A stretch of DNA of 64,000 nt from an uncultured bacterium (lineage in GTDB: Bacteria > Fidelibacterota > Marinisomatia > Marinisomatales > Marinisomataceae): the NCBI GenBank assembly GCA_943788675.1, contig CALSRE010000001.1, forward strand, positions 113,400 to 177,399. Direction: 5' to 3'. Positions 42,947-53,293 of this stretch are shown here, one piece after another (positions within the stretch are counted from its first letter, which is position 1; each line of letters begins with the position of its first letter). Both the position numbers and the translations under genes were made by a program. The notes under the pieces were generated by a model, which saw only the letters and a program-made list of their open reading frames with translations, had not been told where the DNA came from and did no database searches.

Positions 42947-43668
42947 TAGTTTTCTCTTTCATTAATTGTTTTCATGGCTAATAATATTTGATCCTGATTT
43001 GCTTCAAAACCAATAAATCTTCTTCCTCTTTTTTTTGCAACAACTCCCACAGCGCCTACATTCATAAAAGGATCTAAAATCCAATTCAATTTGAAGCTAC
43101 TTGCTTTGATAACTCTATGTATAATTTCTTCATAATCTAGATGAAACCATAAATTATCTTTGATATCGTCAGGCTTTGGATTATTAATATTTTTACCATT
43201 TACAATATAATTTTGGTTAAAAATATAATCATTGGTTTTAGTCGCAAACCAAATATCAGAAATTTTGTTTTTCCATTGTGACAGTTCAACATTTTCAATT
43301 TGTCTTTCAGCAGTAATTCTAGATTGCACAATAAATTTCTTGCCTAAAACAGAATGATACAGTGAAGATGATTCCCATGGGCAAATAATATAAATTGAAC
43401 CACTAGCTGTTAATACCCTCCTACACTCCTCCATCCATTCATCTATCCACCTAACATATTCTGTGTAGGTTAATGTATTATTAGGATCTAATGATGGCTC
43501 AGTTACTATTAAATCAATTGATTCATCAGGCAGCTTTTTTAGCCCTACTAGAGCATCTGATTTAAATAACCCTTCAGATAACTTGTCCTTAAAATGAATA
43601 TCAACCTCTGTCTTTATAGCAGGTAAATATTTGTTTAAGTCTTTTACAGTTAAAATATCTTTATTCAC
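42946..43668 (-). CDS. Orphan DNA methylase-family (N4/N6) protein with atypical catalytic motifs
   Basis: DALVGLKKLPDESIDLIVTEPSLDPNNTLTYTEYVRWIDEWMEECRRVLTASGSIYIICPW ... LDPFMNVGAVGVVAKKRGRRFIGFE. Confidence 0.8.
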   Translation of the reverse strand: MNKDILTVKDLNKYLPAIKTEVDIHFKDKLSEGLFKSDALVGLKKLPDESIDLIVTEPSLDPNNTLTYTEYVRWIDEWMEECRRVLTASGSIYIICPWESSSLYHSVLGKKFIVQSRITAERQIENVELSQWKNKISDIWFATKTNDYIFNQNYIVNGKNINNPKPDDIKDNLWFHLDYEEIIHRVIKASSFKLNWILDPFMNVGAVGVVAKKRGRRFIGFEANQDQILLAMKTINEREN

Positions 43669-43719
43669 TGCTATAATTTAATCTTATAATGTTAATTTAA
43701 AAATTGTAAGTTTTCGAAT

Positions 43720-44604
43720 ATGAGTAATTCAATAAAACCGAGAATAGCTATTAGCTCTTTACCAAAATCTGGCTGGTGGCCAAATGGTATTACAGCATAT
43801 GAAGATAATGATATGATGAGTAATGGCGCATATCCTAATCAAATGCTTCTCAAAGAAGAGCACTTAAGCTTAATAAAAACTTTGAATAAATATTCTTTAA
43901 GTATTATGAAAATTCCTTTTAAACAAGAGCTAGAGGCGTATGAAAAGTATGACTTTGTTTTTATGAGAGATCATTTTTTATGCAATACAAACAAAGATAT
44001 TGTGATGTGTAATATGAAGCTTTCAGAAAGAATGAATGAAGGAGAATTTGTTATTTCAAATCTGGAAAATATAGGATATAATATTTCATTTCTAGATGAC
44101 GAATGTATAGCAGAGGGTGGTGAATTTTTTTACTTACCAAAAGAAAATATATTGCTTGCTGGTCAATGTAGGAATAATCTCAAAGGCGCTGAGCAGATGG
44201 CAGAAAAATTAAAGGTTTCTAAGTTATATATTATTCCATCTGGTGGATATCATCTTGACACATCTATCTCTCCAATTTTTAATAATAACTATGATTGTAT
44301 TGGAATTATTTGTGCAGCTGAAGTATTTAATAATGAACAATTCTTAAACTTTTCTAATATATGCCATCAAAATAATTGGGATATCATTAAGGTTGAGCAC
44401 CACAACCAACTTGAATCAATTCAATTTAGAACATCGATGAATAGCTTATCGCTTCCCGGCCTAATGATTGGAAGCGCAGCTCTTAAAGACAAACAAATAA
44501 TAGACTTTACATCAGTAAATAATATCGTCTTAGATACCACACCCGCTTCTCAATTTAATTTAAGCGGCGGATCTGTACATTGCCTTACAAACGAGCTATT
44601 TTAG
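43720..44604 (+). CDS. Amidinotransferase/DDAH-fold enzyme
   Basis: FVFMRDHFL, IAEGGEFFYL, IPSGGYHLDTSISP, terminal NLSGGSVHCLTNELF (catalytic His and Cys candidates). Confidence 0.75.
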   Translation: MSNSIKPRIAISSLPKSGWWPNGITAYEDNDMMSNGAYPNQMLLKEEHLSLIKTLNKYSLSIMKIPFKQELEAYEKYDFVFMRDHFLCNTNKDIVMCNMKLSERMNEGEFVISNLENIGYNISFLDDECIAEGGEFFYLPKENILLAGQCRNNLKGAEQMAEKLKVSKLYIIPSGGYHLDTSISPIFNNNYDCIGIICAAEVFNNEQFLNFSNICHQNNWDIIKVEHHNQLESIQFRTSMNSLSLPGLMIGSAALKDKQIIDFTSVNNIVLDTTPASQFNLSGGSVHCLTNELF

Positions 44605-45191
44605 CTAGGAAAGTCATCTTCGAGAGATTCCCATAAATATAATGTGGATATGGTTTTATATGGCGCCCATTTTTCAGCAATTTTTCTTATTTCGTCAAGT
44701 GTCTTAACTTTGTATTCTTTTTTAATAGCATTAATCAATGCTAAATCTCCCTCTGGAAATATATTTAAATCTCCTTTTGTGAAAATCATAAACATATCTA
44801 TTGTCCAGTTTCCAACGCCTTTGATTTTAATAAGCTTACTTCTAATAATAGACTGATCTGTACAATCATATAAATCATTTATAGAATTTTTTTCTTTAAA
44901 AATATTTTCAATATAGTTTTTTTTCTGTTTTGAGAGTCCAATCTTCTTACAATCCTCCTCTTTCCATAAAATTATATTATTTTTATTGAGATTATAGAAA
45001 TCTATAAATCTTTGATATATACTATTTCCTGCTTTTGTAGATATTTGTTGAAAAATAATATATTTACATAAGTCTAATATATAATCTTCAGACTTTGAAA
45101 GTTGTGGTTGGTCATATTTCTCTATTAATCTTTTTTGAACTTTGTCAATTTTTGACAAATGTTTTAAATGAGAGTCCTTGATATACATCAC
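44601..45191 (-). CDS. HhH-GPD DNA-3-methyladenine glycosylase (AlkA-like)
   Basis: YIIFQQISTKAGNSIYQRF, KIKGVGNWTIDMFMIFTKGDLNIFPEGDLAL. Confidence 0.88.
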   Translation of the reverse strand: MMYIKDSHLKHLSKIDKVQKRLIEKYDQPQLSKSEDYILDLCKYIIFQQISTKAGNSIYQRFIDFYNLNKNNIILWKEEDCKKIGLSKQKKNYIENIFKEKNSINDLYDCTDQSIIRSKLIKIKGVGNWTIDMFMIFTKGDLNIFPEGDLALINAIKKEYKVKTLDEIRKIAEKWAPYKTISTLYLWESLEDDFPS

Positions 45192-46138
45192 TGTTGATTT
45201 TTAAAGAATTGCCAAATTAATTCTGAGCTTGAAATGTCGTGTCCCCAATTTTGGCTAAACCATGTATGTCCTTCTCCTTCTAAAGAATAGAGCTCAACTG
45301 TTTTTTCTTCTCCGCAGTTATAAGAAGTTAGCTTTTTAGTATATTGTCCGTCTCCATTAAAATCTGGAAGATTTATAGAAGCTTGATTGCTACACTCATT
45401 GTAATTTTTCCAAAATTCGTGTGCTTCATTTGCAGAGTATAGCCAATCTCCTCCATCATATGGAACGACTGTATCGTCTTCACCGTGAAAATGAATAATA
45501 CTTTTTTTTGTTTTGGGTTCACATGCAGTATAACCTCCCATTGAGCCTGTTACTGATCCAACGCTATTTACATCATCTAGTTCGCAGGCTAAACGATAAC
45601 TCATAAACCCACCCATGGACATCCCCGTAGAAAAGATTTTTGCTGAGTTGATATTGTAATTTGATTTGAAGTAATTGATTAGAGATCTAAACAGTCCAAC
45701 ATCATCAACTGTGGTAAATGCTCCAAATATTCCAGCATTCCAACCTGTATTTCCATAGATATCTGTAGTTCCTTGCACATAAACAGCAATGAAGTTTTCT
45801 TCATCAGCAATTTGATCAAAACCGGAGTATTGTCTAATAATTGGAGCTTGACTGGTATATCCGTGTAACACAAACACTAAGGGAAGAGACTGGGTTTCTG
45901 AATCAAAATTAGGAGGCACATGAACAATGAAATTTCTTACAAAATTTCCAAACGGTGCTGAAAAAGAAGCAGTTTGAGAATCATAAGTTGTTATGAGCTC
46001 AACAGAAAGGTCTTCTATAGTCTCTCCACCTCCACCGGTATTCCCATTGCCATTGTCTGTCAGAATACCCTCAGAACCAATATCAGAAGAACAGCTTACA
46101 ATAGCCAGCGAGATCAATATGTAGAATATCTTATTCAT
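45188..46138 (-). CDS. Secreted lipoprotein esterase, PHB-depolymerase/LpqC-like alpha/beta hydrolase
   Basis: Lipobox IVSCSSD; LPLVFVLHGYTSQAPI, FSTGMSMGGFMSYRLACE, IHFHGEDDTVVPY. Confidence 0.85.
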   Translation of the reverse strand: MNKIFYILISLAIVSCSSDIGSEGILTDNGNGNTGGGGETIEDLSVELITTYDSQTASFSAPFGNFVRNFIVHVPPNFDSETQSLPLVFVLHGYTSQAPIIRQYSGFDQIADEENFIAVYVQGTTDIYGNTGWNAGIFGAFTTVDDVGLFRSLINYFKSNYNINSAKIFSTGMSMGGFMSYRLACELDDVNSVGSVTGSMGGYTACEPKTKKSIIHFHGEDDTVVPYDGGDWLYSANEAHEFWKNYNECSNQASINLPDFNGDGQYTKKLTSYNCGEEKTVELYSLEGEGHTWFSQNWGHDISSSELIWQFFKNQQ

Positions 46139-46721
46139 TTGTAATTTTAGTGATTATTACATCAATCTTTTGAAATAATTCTGATTCTGTTGAATTATTT
46201 TCAACTATAAAATCTGCATGTTTTACTTTTGTGGAATCTGGAAGTTGCAAATTCATTCTTCCTAATATTGAATCTTCTAATAAATTACCGCGCATGAGAG
46301 CTCTTTCTTTTCTTATAGCTTTGTCTGCAATAACAACCAATAAAATCATCCCCTTATATCTAAAATAGTTTACTGAACCAGATTCTATTATCATCGCTGC
46401 ATCAATAATGAAAAATGGATGTTTGCCATCTTCGTTGACAATTCTTTGTTCAATTTCTCTCTCTACTAATGGGTGTATGATACTATTTAACTTTAGTTGA
46501 GATTGCTTATTTTCAAATGCAGCCTGGGATAATAAATCTGTTTCCAACGATTTTAATTGAGGAAATGCTTCTAATATTTGCTTTTCAACTTCTTTCGTAT
46601 GAAGTATTTTTTTTGCCTCTACATCTGCATCAAAAATATATGCTTTGTATTTGTTTTGAAGATATTTTGATATACTACTTTTTCCTGATGCAAGACCGCC
46701 AGTAACACCCAAGACAATCAT
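46131..46721 (-). CDS. coaE: Dephospho-CoA kinase
   Basis: VLGVTGGLASGKSSISKYL, FDADVEAKKIL, IIHPLVEREI, DAAMIIESG. Confidence 0.92.
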   Translation of the reverse strand: MIVLGVTGGLASGKSSISKYLQNKYKAYIFDADVEAKKILHTKEVEKQILEAFPQLKSLETDLLSQAAFENKQSQLKLNSIIHPLVEREIEQRIVNEDGKHPFFIIDAAMIIESGSVNYFRYKGMILLVVIADKAIRKERALMRGNLLEDSILGRMNLQLPDSTKVKHADFIVENNSTESELFQKIDVIITKITNE

Positions 46722-47273
46722 TTATTTAATTATGTTAAAAATTCTTGAAGTAACCTTTTTAATAGATCCATCACCATCAATATTAATAATTTCATTATTA
46801 TAAAATTTTATCAACGGAGCAGTCAATTCTTGATATACTTTTTGACGGTTAACAATTACTTCTTTAGTATCATCTGCTCTACCAGATTTTTCAGCTCTTT
46901 CTACTAGACGGTTTATTAACACATCTTCATTTACATATATATTTATTACATAATCAATTTTCTGGTTTAATGATTCAAAAATGGCAGACAAACCTTCTGC
47001 TTGAGGAATAGTTCTAGGGAAACCATCTAAAATCAAACCATTTTCCTTAAAATTTTCTAAAGTTGTTTCCATCATTGCTAAGAGAACTTTATCCGGAACC
47101 AAATTTCCTGCATTCATATAAGATTGAGCTTCTATTCCCGTTGAAGAACCTTTAGAAATTTCAGAGCGTAGGATATCGCCCGTAGACAAGTGAATCAAAT
47201 TAAATTTGCTAGATAAAATTTTTGCTTGTGTACCCTTACCTGCTCCTGGAGGACCCATAATCAGTAACTTCAT
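46722..47273 (-). CDS. adk: Adenylate kinase, short-LID type
   Basis: LLIMGPPGAGKGTQAKIL, HLSTGDILRSEI, LILDGFPRTIPQAEGL, RADDTKEVIVNR. Confidence 0.96.
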   Translation of the reverse strand: MKLLIMGPPGAGKGTQAKILSSKFNLIHLSTGDILRSEISKGSSTGIEAQSYMNAGNLVPDKVLLAMMETTLENFKENGLILDGFPRTIPQAEGLSAIFESLNQKIDYVINIYVNEDVLINRLVERAEKSGRADDTKEVIVNRQKVYQELTAPLIKFYNNEIINIDGDGSIKKVTSRIFNIIK

Positions 47274-47274
47274 T

Positions 47275-47766
47275 TTAAATTCCTTGTGACTTCGGTGGAT
47301 CGAAAATTGCCTGCATTACTATGCCTAGCTTTGTAGGATCATTCTGCAGTTTTTTCTGAATGGTTAAAAGTTTTTTTGATGTTGATGTATTTTTTTTCTG
47401 AACTAGATTGATTTTTGTCTCAAGATGAGATAAATGTTTTTCATTGAAATCATATTTTTTCTCTACCTTGATATCGTTTACACTATAACTATCTTGCTTC
47501 GCGGTGCTTTTAGCTCTTAAAGTATCTACTGTATCAATTTCACTGTTGGCTGTTTTAGGCAATTCTTCCAGATCAATAGTAGATTTTTCCATTGCCTCAT
47601 CAAGAAACTCAAATATGTTGAAATCTGAGTTTTTTGATTTATTTTCTTGGTTAGACAATGGCTTAGGAGCAAATACTTCTTCACTATTTTGTTTCTTCTG
47701 CCTACTTCTATATGCAGAAAAAATATAGAAAAGAAATATCGCCCCCCAATATATTAACTCTTCCAA
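47275..47766 (-). CDS. Hypothetical protein with N-terminal TM segment and C-terminal conserved-looking tail
   Basis: LIYWGAIFLFYIFSAYRSRQKK ... DPTKLGIVMQAIFDPPKSQGI. Confidence 0.6.
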   Translation of the reverse strand: MEELIYWGAIFLFYIFSAYRSRQKKQNSEEVFAPKPLSNQENKSKNSDFNIFEFLDEAMEKSTIDLEELPKTANSEIDTVDTLRAKSTAKQDSYSVNDIKVEKKYDFNEKHLSHLETKINLVQKKNTSTSKKLLTIQKKLQNDPTKLGIVMQAIFDPPKSQGI

Positions 47767-47769
47767 CGA

Positions 47770-48741
47770 TTAGCCCTCAGAGTCATCCTTTTTATCATCT
47801 GACACTCCTGCAATAGACTGTCTCATGCTAGTGTCGGATGCTATATTGTCCAACTTGTAATAATCTAACACTCCTAAGTTGCCTTTTTTAAAGGCTTCTG
47901 CCATTGCAAGAGGAACTTCGGATTCAGCTTCTACAACTTTTGCTTTCATTTCTTGCTCAAGGGCAACTGCCATCGCTCTTCTAGTTTCGGCCTTTGCTTG
48001 TGCAACTCGCAGATCTGCTTCAGCCTGATCTGCTTGAAGTTGGGCACCGATATTTTTACCAACATCTATATCAGCAATATCGATTGACAAAATTTCAAAA
48101 GCCGTGCCGCTATTTAGTCCTTTTTCTAATACTGTTCTTGAAATCGAATCAGGGTTCTCAAGCACTGCCTCGTAAGTTTCTCTTGAACCAATAGCGCTTA
48201 CAATACCCTCACCCACTCTTGCGATGATAGTATCTTCAGTAGCTCCACCAACTAAGTTTGGAATATCAGTTCTTACTGTTACTCTTGCTCTGGCTCTTAC
48301 TTCAATACCATCCTTTGCAACAGCAGATAATTTTCCATCTACGGGTGCATCAATAACTTTAGGATATACACTAGTTTGCACAGCTGATAGAACATCTCTT
48401 CCAGCCAAGTCAATAGCAGTAGCAATAGAGAATGTTAATTCAATTCCTGCTTTTGATGCAGCAATTAGTGCATCAACAACTTTATCTACATTACCGCCGG
48501 CCATGTAATGAACTTCTAAATCATCACCGCTGACTTGATCTAATCCCGCCTTTTTTGCAGCGATCAACCCGCCAACAATAACTCCCGGAGGAACTCTTCT
48601 GAACCTCATACCAACGAGATTAAAAATTGTAACATGTCCTCCTCCAATACTAAAAATAGCTTGTAGCCATAGTCCCACAGGTACAATCCATAGTAGTAGT
48701 AAAATAAATAATATTAATGGTATGGCAACATATAGTCCCAT
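47770..48741 (-). CDS. floA: Flotillin-like protein FloA (UPF0365)
   Basis: [93 protein letters not shown]-type region. Confidence 0.93.
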   Translation of the reverse strand: MGLYVAIPLILFILLLLWIVPVGLWLQAIFSIGGGHVTIFNLVGMRFRRVPPGVIVGGLIAAKKAGLDQVSGDDLEVHYMAGGNVDKVVDALIAASKAGIELTFSIATAIDLAGRDVLSAVQTSVYPKVIDAPVDGKLSAVAKDGIEVRARARVTVRTDIPNLVGGATEDTIIARVGEGIVSAIGSRETYEAVLENPDSISRTVLEKGLNSGTAFEILSIDIADIDVGKNIGAQLQADQAEADLRVAQAKAETRRAMAVALEQEMKAKVVEAESEVPLAMAEAFKKGNLGVLDYYKLDNIASDTSMRQSIAGVSDDKKDDSEG

Positions 48742-48799
48742 TACGCCTCCTTTATGTTATATATATAAATTTAAGTCTATTGTTGATTAATAATTATAA

Positions 48800-50005
48800 C
48801 TACTCAACTTTACTTCTATTTTTATAATTCTTTTTTAATGTGGTTTTATTTGAATCAGTATTTATAAGCTTTTGAAAAAAGGCAGATTTTCCAATGATTC
48901 TTAATAAAAATATTATTCCAAAAATTCCAACAACTATAGCCCATGAAAAACCATCCATAGCCTCAGAATATACTTCTGGTCCAACTGGAATATCGGGAAT
49001 TAACAATAAATATAACCCATAAAATAAAACCACAATTCCCGTAATTCCAAATAATCCAAATCCAGGAATAGCAACAAACTCAACAAATAGCATTGCTAAA
49101 CCAAAAAATACAATTAACAAATCAGTTGCTGAGGCTAATTGAGTCAAATATCCTGCGCCCAGTGCGAGAGTTAAGCATATAATACCAATTGTTCCTCCTA
49201 TGCCCCAGCCTGCACTATATAATTCGGATATTACACCTATAGTTCCAAACGTAGTAAGTAAAGATGATACAGTTGGGTTTGTCAATATACGGACCACATT
49301 CTCTGACCAATTTTCATCGACAACTGTGATTTGGTAGTCTTCAATATTTAAGCTTTTCAGAAGCTCTTCAACGCTTTCACTCTTCCCATCTGCGATACCG
49401 TACTTTAAAGCTAATTCGGTAGTAAGCGTTATTAATTTTCCCTCTTTTCTTCCTTCAATATCCGTGACCGTTAAAGTATCTCCTTCAACTATAAGAAATT
49501 CAAAGCTTAGTTCTTCATCAACCATTCCTCGAGCAATTTCAGGGTTTTTACCTGATTTTTCTGCAGTAGCAGCCATTTCTTCACGCATGTAGCTTTGTGA
49601 TTTCTCTGACTGCTTAGAGCCGGACATATCTACAACGCTGGTTGCCCCAATGGTAGCCCCCTCTGTCATAAATATTTGATCGCAAGATAAAGATATCAGT
49701 GATCCGGCTGAAATAGCTCTTCTGTTGATAAAGGCAATAGTTTCAATTTCAGTAGATGCGATTGCGTCTTTAATTTGTGTTGCTGCATCAACCCTCCCAC
49801 CAAATGTATCAATATCAAATAAAATTAAATCAGCATTATTAGATTCTGCCAAATCAATTCCTCTGTTTACCAACCCTGGTATACCAAGATCAATTACGTC
49901 TTGAATCGGTATGACATATACTTTTTTACTTGATTCCTCTGCAGCAATAAATGCTGAGAAGAAAAAAATAGTGCCAATAATTATGTTCTTAAATTTTGTT
50001 TTCAT
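48800..50005 (-). CDS. NfeD-family protein (ClpP-like protease domain plus membrane domain)
   Basis: VYVIPIQDVIDLGIPGLVNRGIDLAESNNADLILFDIDTFGGRVDAATQIKDAI, RRAISAGSLISLSCDQIFM. Confidence 0.9.
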   Translation of the reverse strand: MKTKFKNIIIGTIFFFSAFIAAEESSKKVYVIPIQDVIDLGIPGLVNRGIDLAESNNADLILFDIDTFGGRVDAATQIKDAIASTEIETIAFINRRAISAGSLISLSCDQIFMTEGATIGATSVVDMSGSKQSEKSQSYMREEMAATAEKSGKNPEIARGMVDEELSFEFLIVEGDTLTVTDIEGRKEGKLITLTTELALKYGIADGKSESVEELLKSLNIEDYQITVVDENWSENVVRILTNPTVSSLLTTFGTIGVISELYSAGWGIGGTIGIICLTLALGAGYLTQLASATDLLIVFFGLAMLFVEFVAIPGFGLFGITGIVVLFYGLYLLLIPDIPVGPEVYSEAMDGFSWAIVVGIFGIIFLLRIIGKSAFFQKLINTDSNKTTLKKNYKNRSKVE

Positions 50006-50030
50006 TGCTAATTCAAAGATTTACATTTAG

Positions 50031-50861
50031 GTGATGTATTTTTTTTTAAAAGCTTTTTCTTTGTACTTGAGAAATGCTCCAACATTTGCTTATAAAATTA
50101 CCTATAAAATTATTTATAGTCTACTATTCCATGTACTAAAAATGAGGAAAAAAGTAATTTTAAAAAATTTGCAGTGGGCCTATCCAGAAAAAGATGAGGC
50201 CTGGCACAATGAGGTGATGAAGAAAACATACAAATTTTATACTAAAGAATTTTTAGACTTTATTGCTTATCCAAAATTCTACGATTTAACGAAGGTTAAA
50301 TTTAAAAATGAGGATATCCTCATAAAAAACTTGACTGGAAAGGGTGCAATATTAGTTAGTTCGCACTATGGATCATTTGATAAATTATTTTGTGCGCTTA
50401 GCGGACTGAGGATTAAATTGACTGGGGTAGCTTACAAGCAAAACAGTGGTGGTGCCGATCTCTTTTTTAAACGAATTAGAGAGAAATTTATGGAAAATCA
50501 ACTATACAAGGGAGGAAACCCTAAGTTGCTATCAAAAGCTCTAAATGATAATAATGTTTTGATTTTACTTAGTGATCAGGATGCTAAGAAAAAAGGAGTA
50601 AAAGTTAAATTTTTTAATATTGATTCTTCAACTCATTCGGGTGCTGCTATCTTAGGTAAAAGAAAAAAAATTCCTTTAATATATGCTGATATAATAAAAA
50701 ATAATGGTTCTTATGAAGCATCATTTAGTGAAATCGATACCAATGATAGTATTCATGCTATTGTACAGCAATATACCAGCAAAATTGAAGAGACTATCAG
50801 AAAAAAGCCCGAACAATATTTTTGGTTTCATAAACGATGGAAGTCTGTGAGAACATACTAA
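50031..50861 (+). CDS. Lipid A acyltransferase family (LpxL/HtrB-like)
   Basis: KKVILKNLQWAYPEKDEAWHNEVM, AILVSSHYGSFDKLFCALS (HX4D), LLSDQDAKKKGVKVKFFN. Confidence 0.87.
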   Translation: MMYFFLKAFSLYLRNAPTFAYKITYKIIYSLLFHVLKMRKKVILKNLQWAYPEKDEAWHNEVMKKTYKFYTKEFLDFIAYPKFYDLTKVKFKNEDILIKNLTGKGAILVSSHYGSFDKLFCALSGLRIKLTGVAYKQNSGGADLFFKRIREKFMENQLYKGGNPKLLSKALNDNNVLILLSDQDAKKKGVKVKFFNIDSSTHSGAAILGKRKKIPLIYADIIKNNGSYEASFSEIDTNDSIHAIVQQYTSKIEETIRKKPEQYFWFHKRWKSVRTY

Positions 50862-51424
50862 TGGAGAGAATCAAAATAAATCAACCGGGTGCAATGAAAA
50901 AATTTATAGATGCCTTAAATGAAAATAAGATTATTGCATATCCTACAGATACTATTTACGGATTAGGTACGGCAATTGACAATGATTGCGGTATTGATAA
51001 AATAAATGAATTAAAAAATCGTATACAGCCAATGAGCATTGCAATCTCTAGCTATAATATCATTAAAAATCGAATTATGATTAATAGTACTATCGAAAAA
51101 AAAATAATTGAATTGATTAAAGATGGTAGTACATGCATAGCTGATTATTACCCTGAATCATTCAACAAAAAAATTACAAAGGATGGCAAAATAGGATTTA
51201 GAATACCAAACCATAAGTTTTTAAAAGACGTCCTAGATAATTATAATAAGCCTATAACCACTACAAGCATAAATAAAACAGGTAATAGTCCGCTTACATC
51301 TCCAGAAAATATAGAAGAGATATTTGGCAACCAAATTGACCTGCTAATAGATGATGGAGTGTTAAATAATAGTGCATCAAAAATATTTATAATTAATAAC
51401 GACGAGATAAAGCAGATAAGATAA
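50837..51424 (+). CDS. Sua5/YciO/YrdC-family (threonylcarbamoyl-AMP synthase-like)
   Basis: KIIAYPTDTIYGLGTAIDNDCGIDKINELKNR, GKIGFRIPNHKFLKDVLDNYNKPITTTSINKTGNSP. Start may be 50861. Confidence 0.85.
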   Translation: MEVCENILMERIKINQPGAMKKFIDALNENKIIAYPTDTIYGLGTAIDNDCGIDKINELKNRIQPMSIAISSYNIIKNRIMINSTIEKKIIELIKDGSTCIADYYPESFNKKITKDGKIGFRIPNHKFLKDVLDNYNKPITTTSINKTGNSPLTSPENIEEIFGNQIDLLIDDGVLNNSASKIFIINNDEIKQIR

Positions 51425-52138
51425 ATGAGAGCTTATTTAATAATTCTACTTATTTCTTTTTCTTGGAGTATGTCTGACGATAGTCGATTTAGCAAAAAGG
51501 TAGAGTATGAATATAGTGCTTATATAGATCTTCTAAATATCAAAATAGGCGAGGCTTCGTTATCTGTTGAAGAGTCTGATAACATTGAAGGTAGAGATGT
51601 CTACCATTTAAACTTTAGTGTTAAAACATCAAAACTGGGAGACAGAATATATAAAATTCGAAATAAAATTGATGTTTGGATTGACAAAGAAAATTTAAAT
51701 GTTGTTAGACAAGAGAAGAGTGTGCGAGAAGTACGCAAAAAGAAAAAATCTATCACTTCCATTCAAGGAGAGTTGGCAATTACAAATGGTAAAAAATATA
51801 TTATTAACGAAAATACATTTGACCCCTACTCACTTTTACTTATTCTTCCTGAATTTGAAATACCGATAGAAACTTCAAAAAAATTTAATATTGTTGATGC
51901 TGGCAAAGTAAGAGAAATAGAACTAACAAATGAAGGATTTCGTAAAATTAGAACACCGTATGGTACATTTTTAGCTTATACATTAACACCAAGCAAAAAT
52001 GATGATTCAATTCTTAAAAATAAAGGGGATATGGAGGTTTCTTATGCTTCAATTAGTGACAATTTAGTGCCAGTTGAAATATTAATAAAGTTAGGGCAAG
52101 GAGTTATAAGTCTTAGGCTTAAAAAAGTACGCGAATAA
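51425..52138 (+). CDS. DUF3108-like periplasmic protein
   Basis: Signal peptide; YEYSAYIDLLNIKIGEASLSVEESDNIEGRDVYHLNFSVKTSKLGDRIYKIRNKIDVWID. Confidence 0.65.
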   Translation: MRAYLIILLISFSWSMSDDSRFSKKVEYEYSAYIDLLNIKIGEASLSVEESDNIEGRDVYHLNFSVKTSKLGDRIYKIRNKIDVWIDKENLNVVRQEKSVREVRKKKKSITSIQGELAITNGKKYIINENTFDPYSLLLILPEFEIPIETSKKFNIVDAGKVREIELTNEGFRKIRTPYGTFLAYTLTPSKNDDSILKNKGDMEVSYASISDNLVPVEILIKLGQGVISLRLKKVRE

Positions 52139-53291
52139 TATCATTTAAAAGTAAAAAAACCATTAACGAAAGTAAAATAAACATTCCGACTGATTGAATT
52201 CTAATTCTAGTTTTAACAGATAGCTTTCTTCCTAAAAGTGACTCCACTAAGATTAATGCAATGTGTCCACCGTCTAACCCAGGTATTGGTAAAATATTTA
52301 TATAAGCTAGATTGACACTGATTAATGCCATTAAAAATAAAAATGGAACTAAGCCAGCTTGTGCGGCTTGTCCCGCCATATCTCCTATCATGATAACGCT
52401 ACCAACCTCATCTCTTGAAACATTACCTTGAAAAATCATTTTTAAAGAAGAGGTCATTAATGTCATTGCCCACTTGGTTTCCTTAAGTCCGTAAACCAAA
52501 GATTCTGTAAAACTTAACTCTACCGGGACCTGGTTTTTAGAGATTCCAAGCGCACCCACTTCTCTATCTACTCTACCTGAAGTCAAGTCAGGTCTTGCGC
52601 CTAAAGTAACTTGCTTATTCAACGTCTCGCCCTGTCTATTAAATGATATGGTAATTGTTTCATTAGGATATTTTTCAATTTGCCCCACTGCTTCATACCA
52701 GCTATCTACATTTGCTCCTTCGATTGCAATAAAAGAATCACCTACTTGCAAGCCAGCGTTATAGGCTGGTTGATCAGGTACAATATAGTCGATTGTTGTA
52801 TTTGGATTTTCAATCTTTGTGTCTCCTTGCAGGTTTCCAATGAGAGTGAAAACAAAAAAAGTAAGTATAAGATTCATGATTACACCTGCGCTCATAACCC
52901 ATATTTTTTGGAGAGCGTTCTTTGATTCAAGCTCATCTTTCTCTCCCTTAAATTCACTATCCATACTTTCGTCTAAAATACCTTTCATTTTAACATAACC
53001 GCCTAAAGGTAAAAGCCCGATAGTAAAAATAGTTTCTGAAGGAGTATTAAATGATGAGAGCGTAGTTGAATAAATTTTTTGCCATTTTACTTTTCCATTT
53101 TTTAAGACAAAGAAGTATATATCAATAATTAAACCTTTTTTAGTTTTAGTAAAATCGACAAAATTTGGTGGCATACCAATTGAGAACCGTTCAACACCAA
53201 CGCCAACGCTTCTAGCTGCCAAATAATGTCCAAGCTCATGAACAAATACTATGACTCCAATTAATACTATGAATGCTAATATATAAATCAT
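52119..53291 (-). CDS. rseP: RIP metalloprotease RseP
   Basis: VIVFVHELGHYLAARSVGVGVERFSIG, LLPLGGYVKMKG, PDZ region, ILPIPGLDGGHI. Confidence 0.94.
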   Translation of the reverse strand: MIYILAFIVLIGVIVFVHELGHYLAARSVGVGVERFSIGMPPNFVDFTKTKKGLIIDIYFFVLKNGKVKWQKIYSTTLSSFNTPSETIFTIGLLPLGGYVKMKGILDESMDSEFKGEKDELESKNALQKIWVMSAGVIMNLILTFFVFTLIGNLQGDTKIENPNTTIDYIVPDQPAYNAGLQVGDSFIAIEGANVDSWYEAVGQIEKYPNETITISFNRQGETLNKQVTLGARPDLTSGRVDREVGALGISKNQVPVELSFTESLVYGLKETKWAMTLMTSSLKMIFQGNVSRDEVGSVIMIGDMAGQAAQAGLVPFLFLMALISVNLAYINILPIPGLDGGHIALILVESLLGRKLSVKTRIRIQSVGMFILLSLMVFLLLNDIIRVLF

Positions 53292-53293
53292 CT

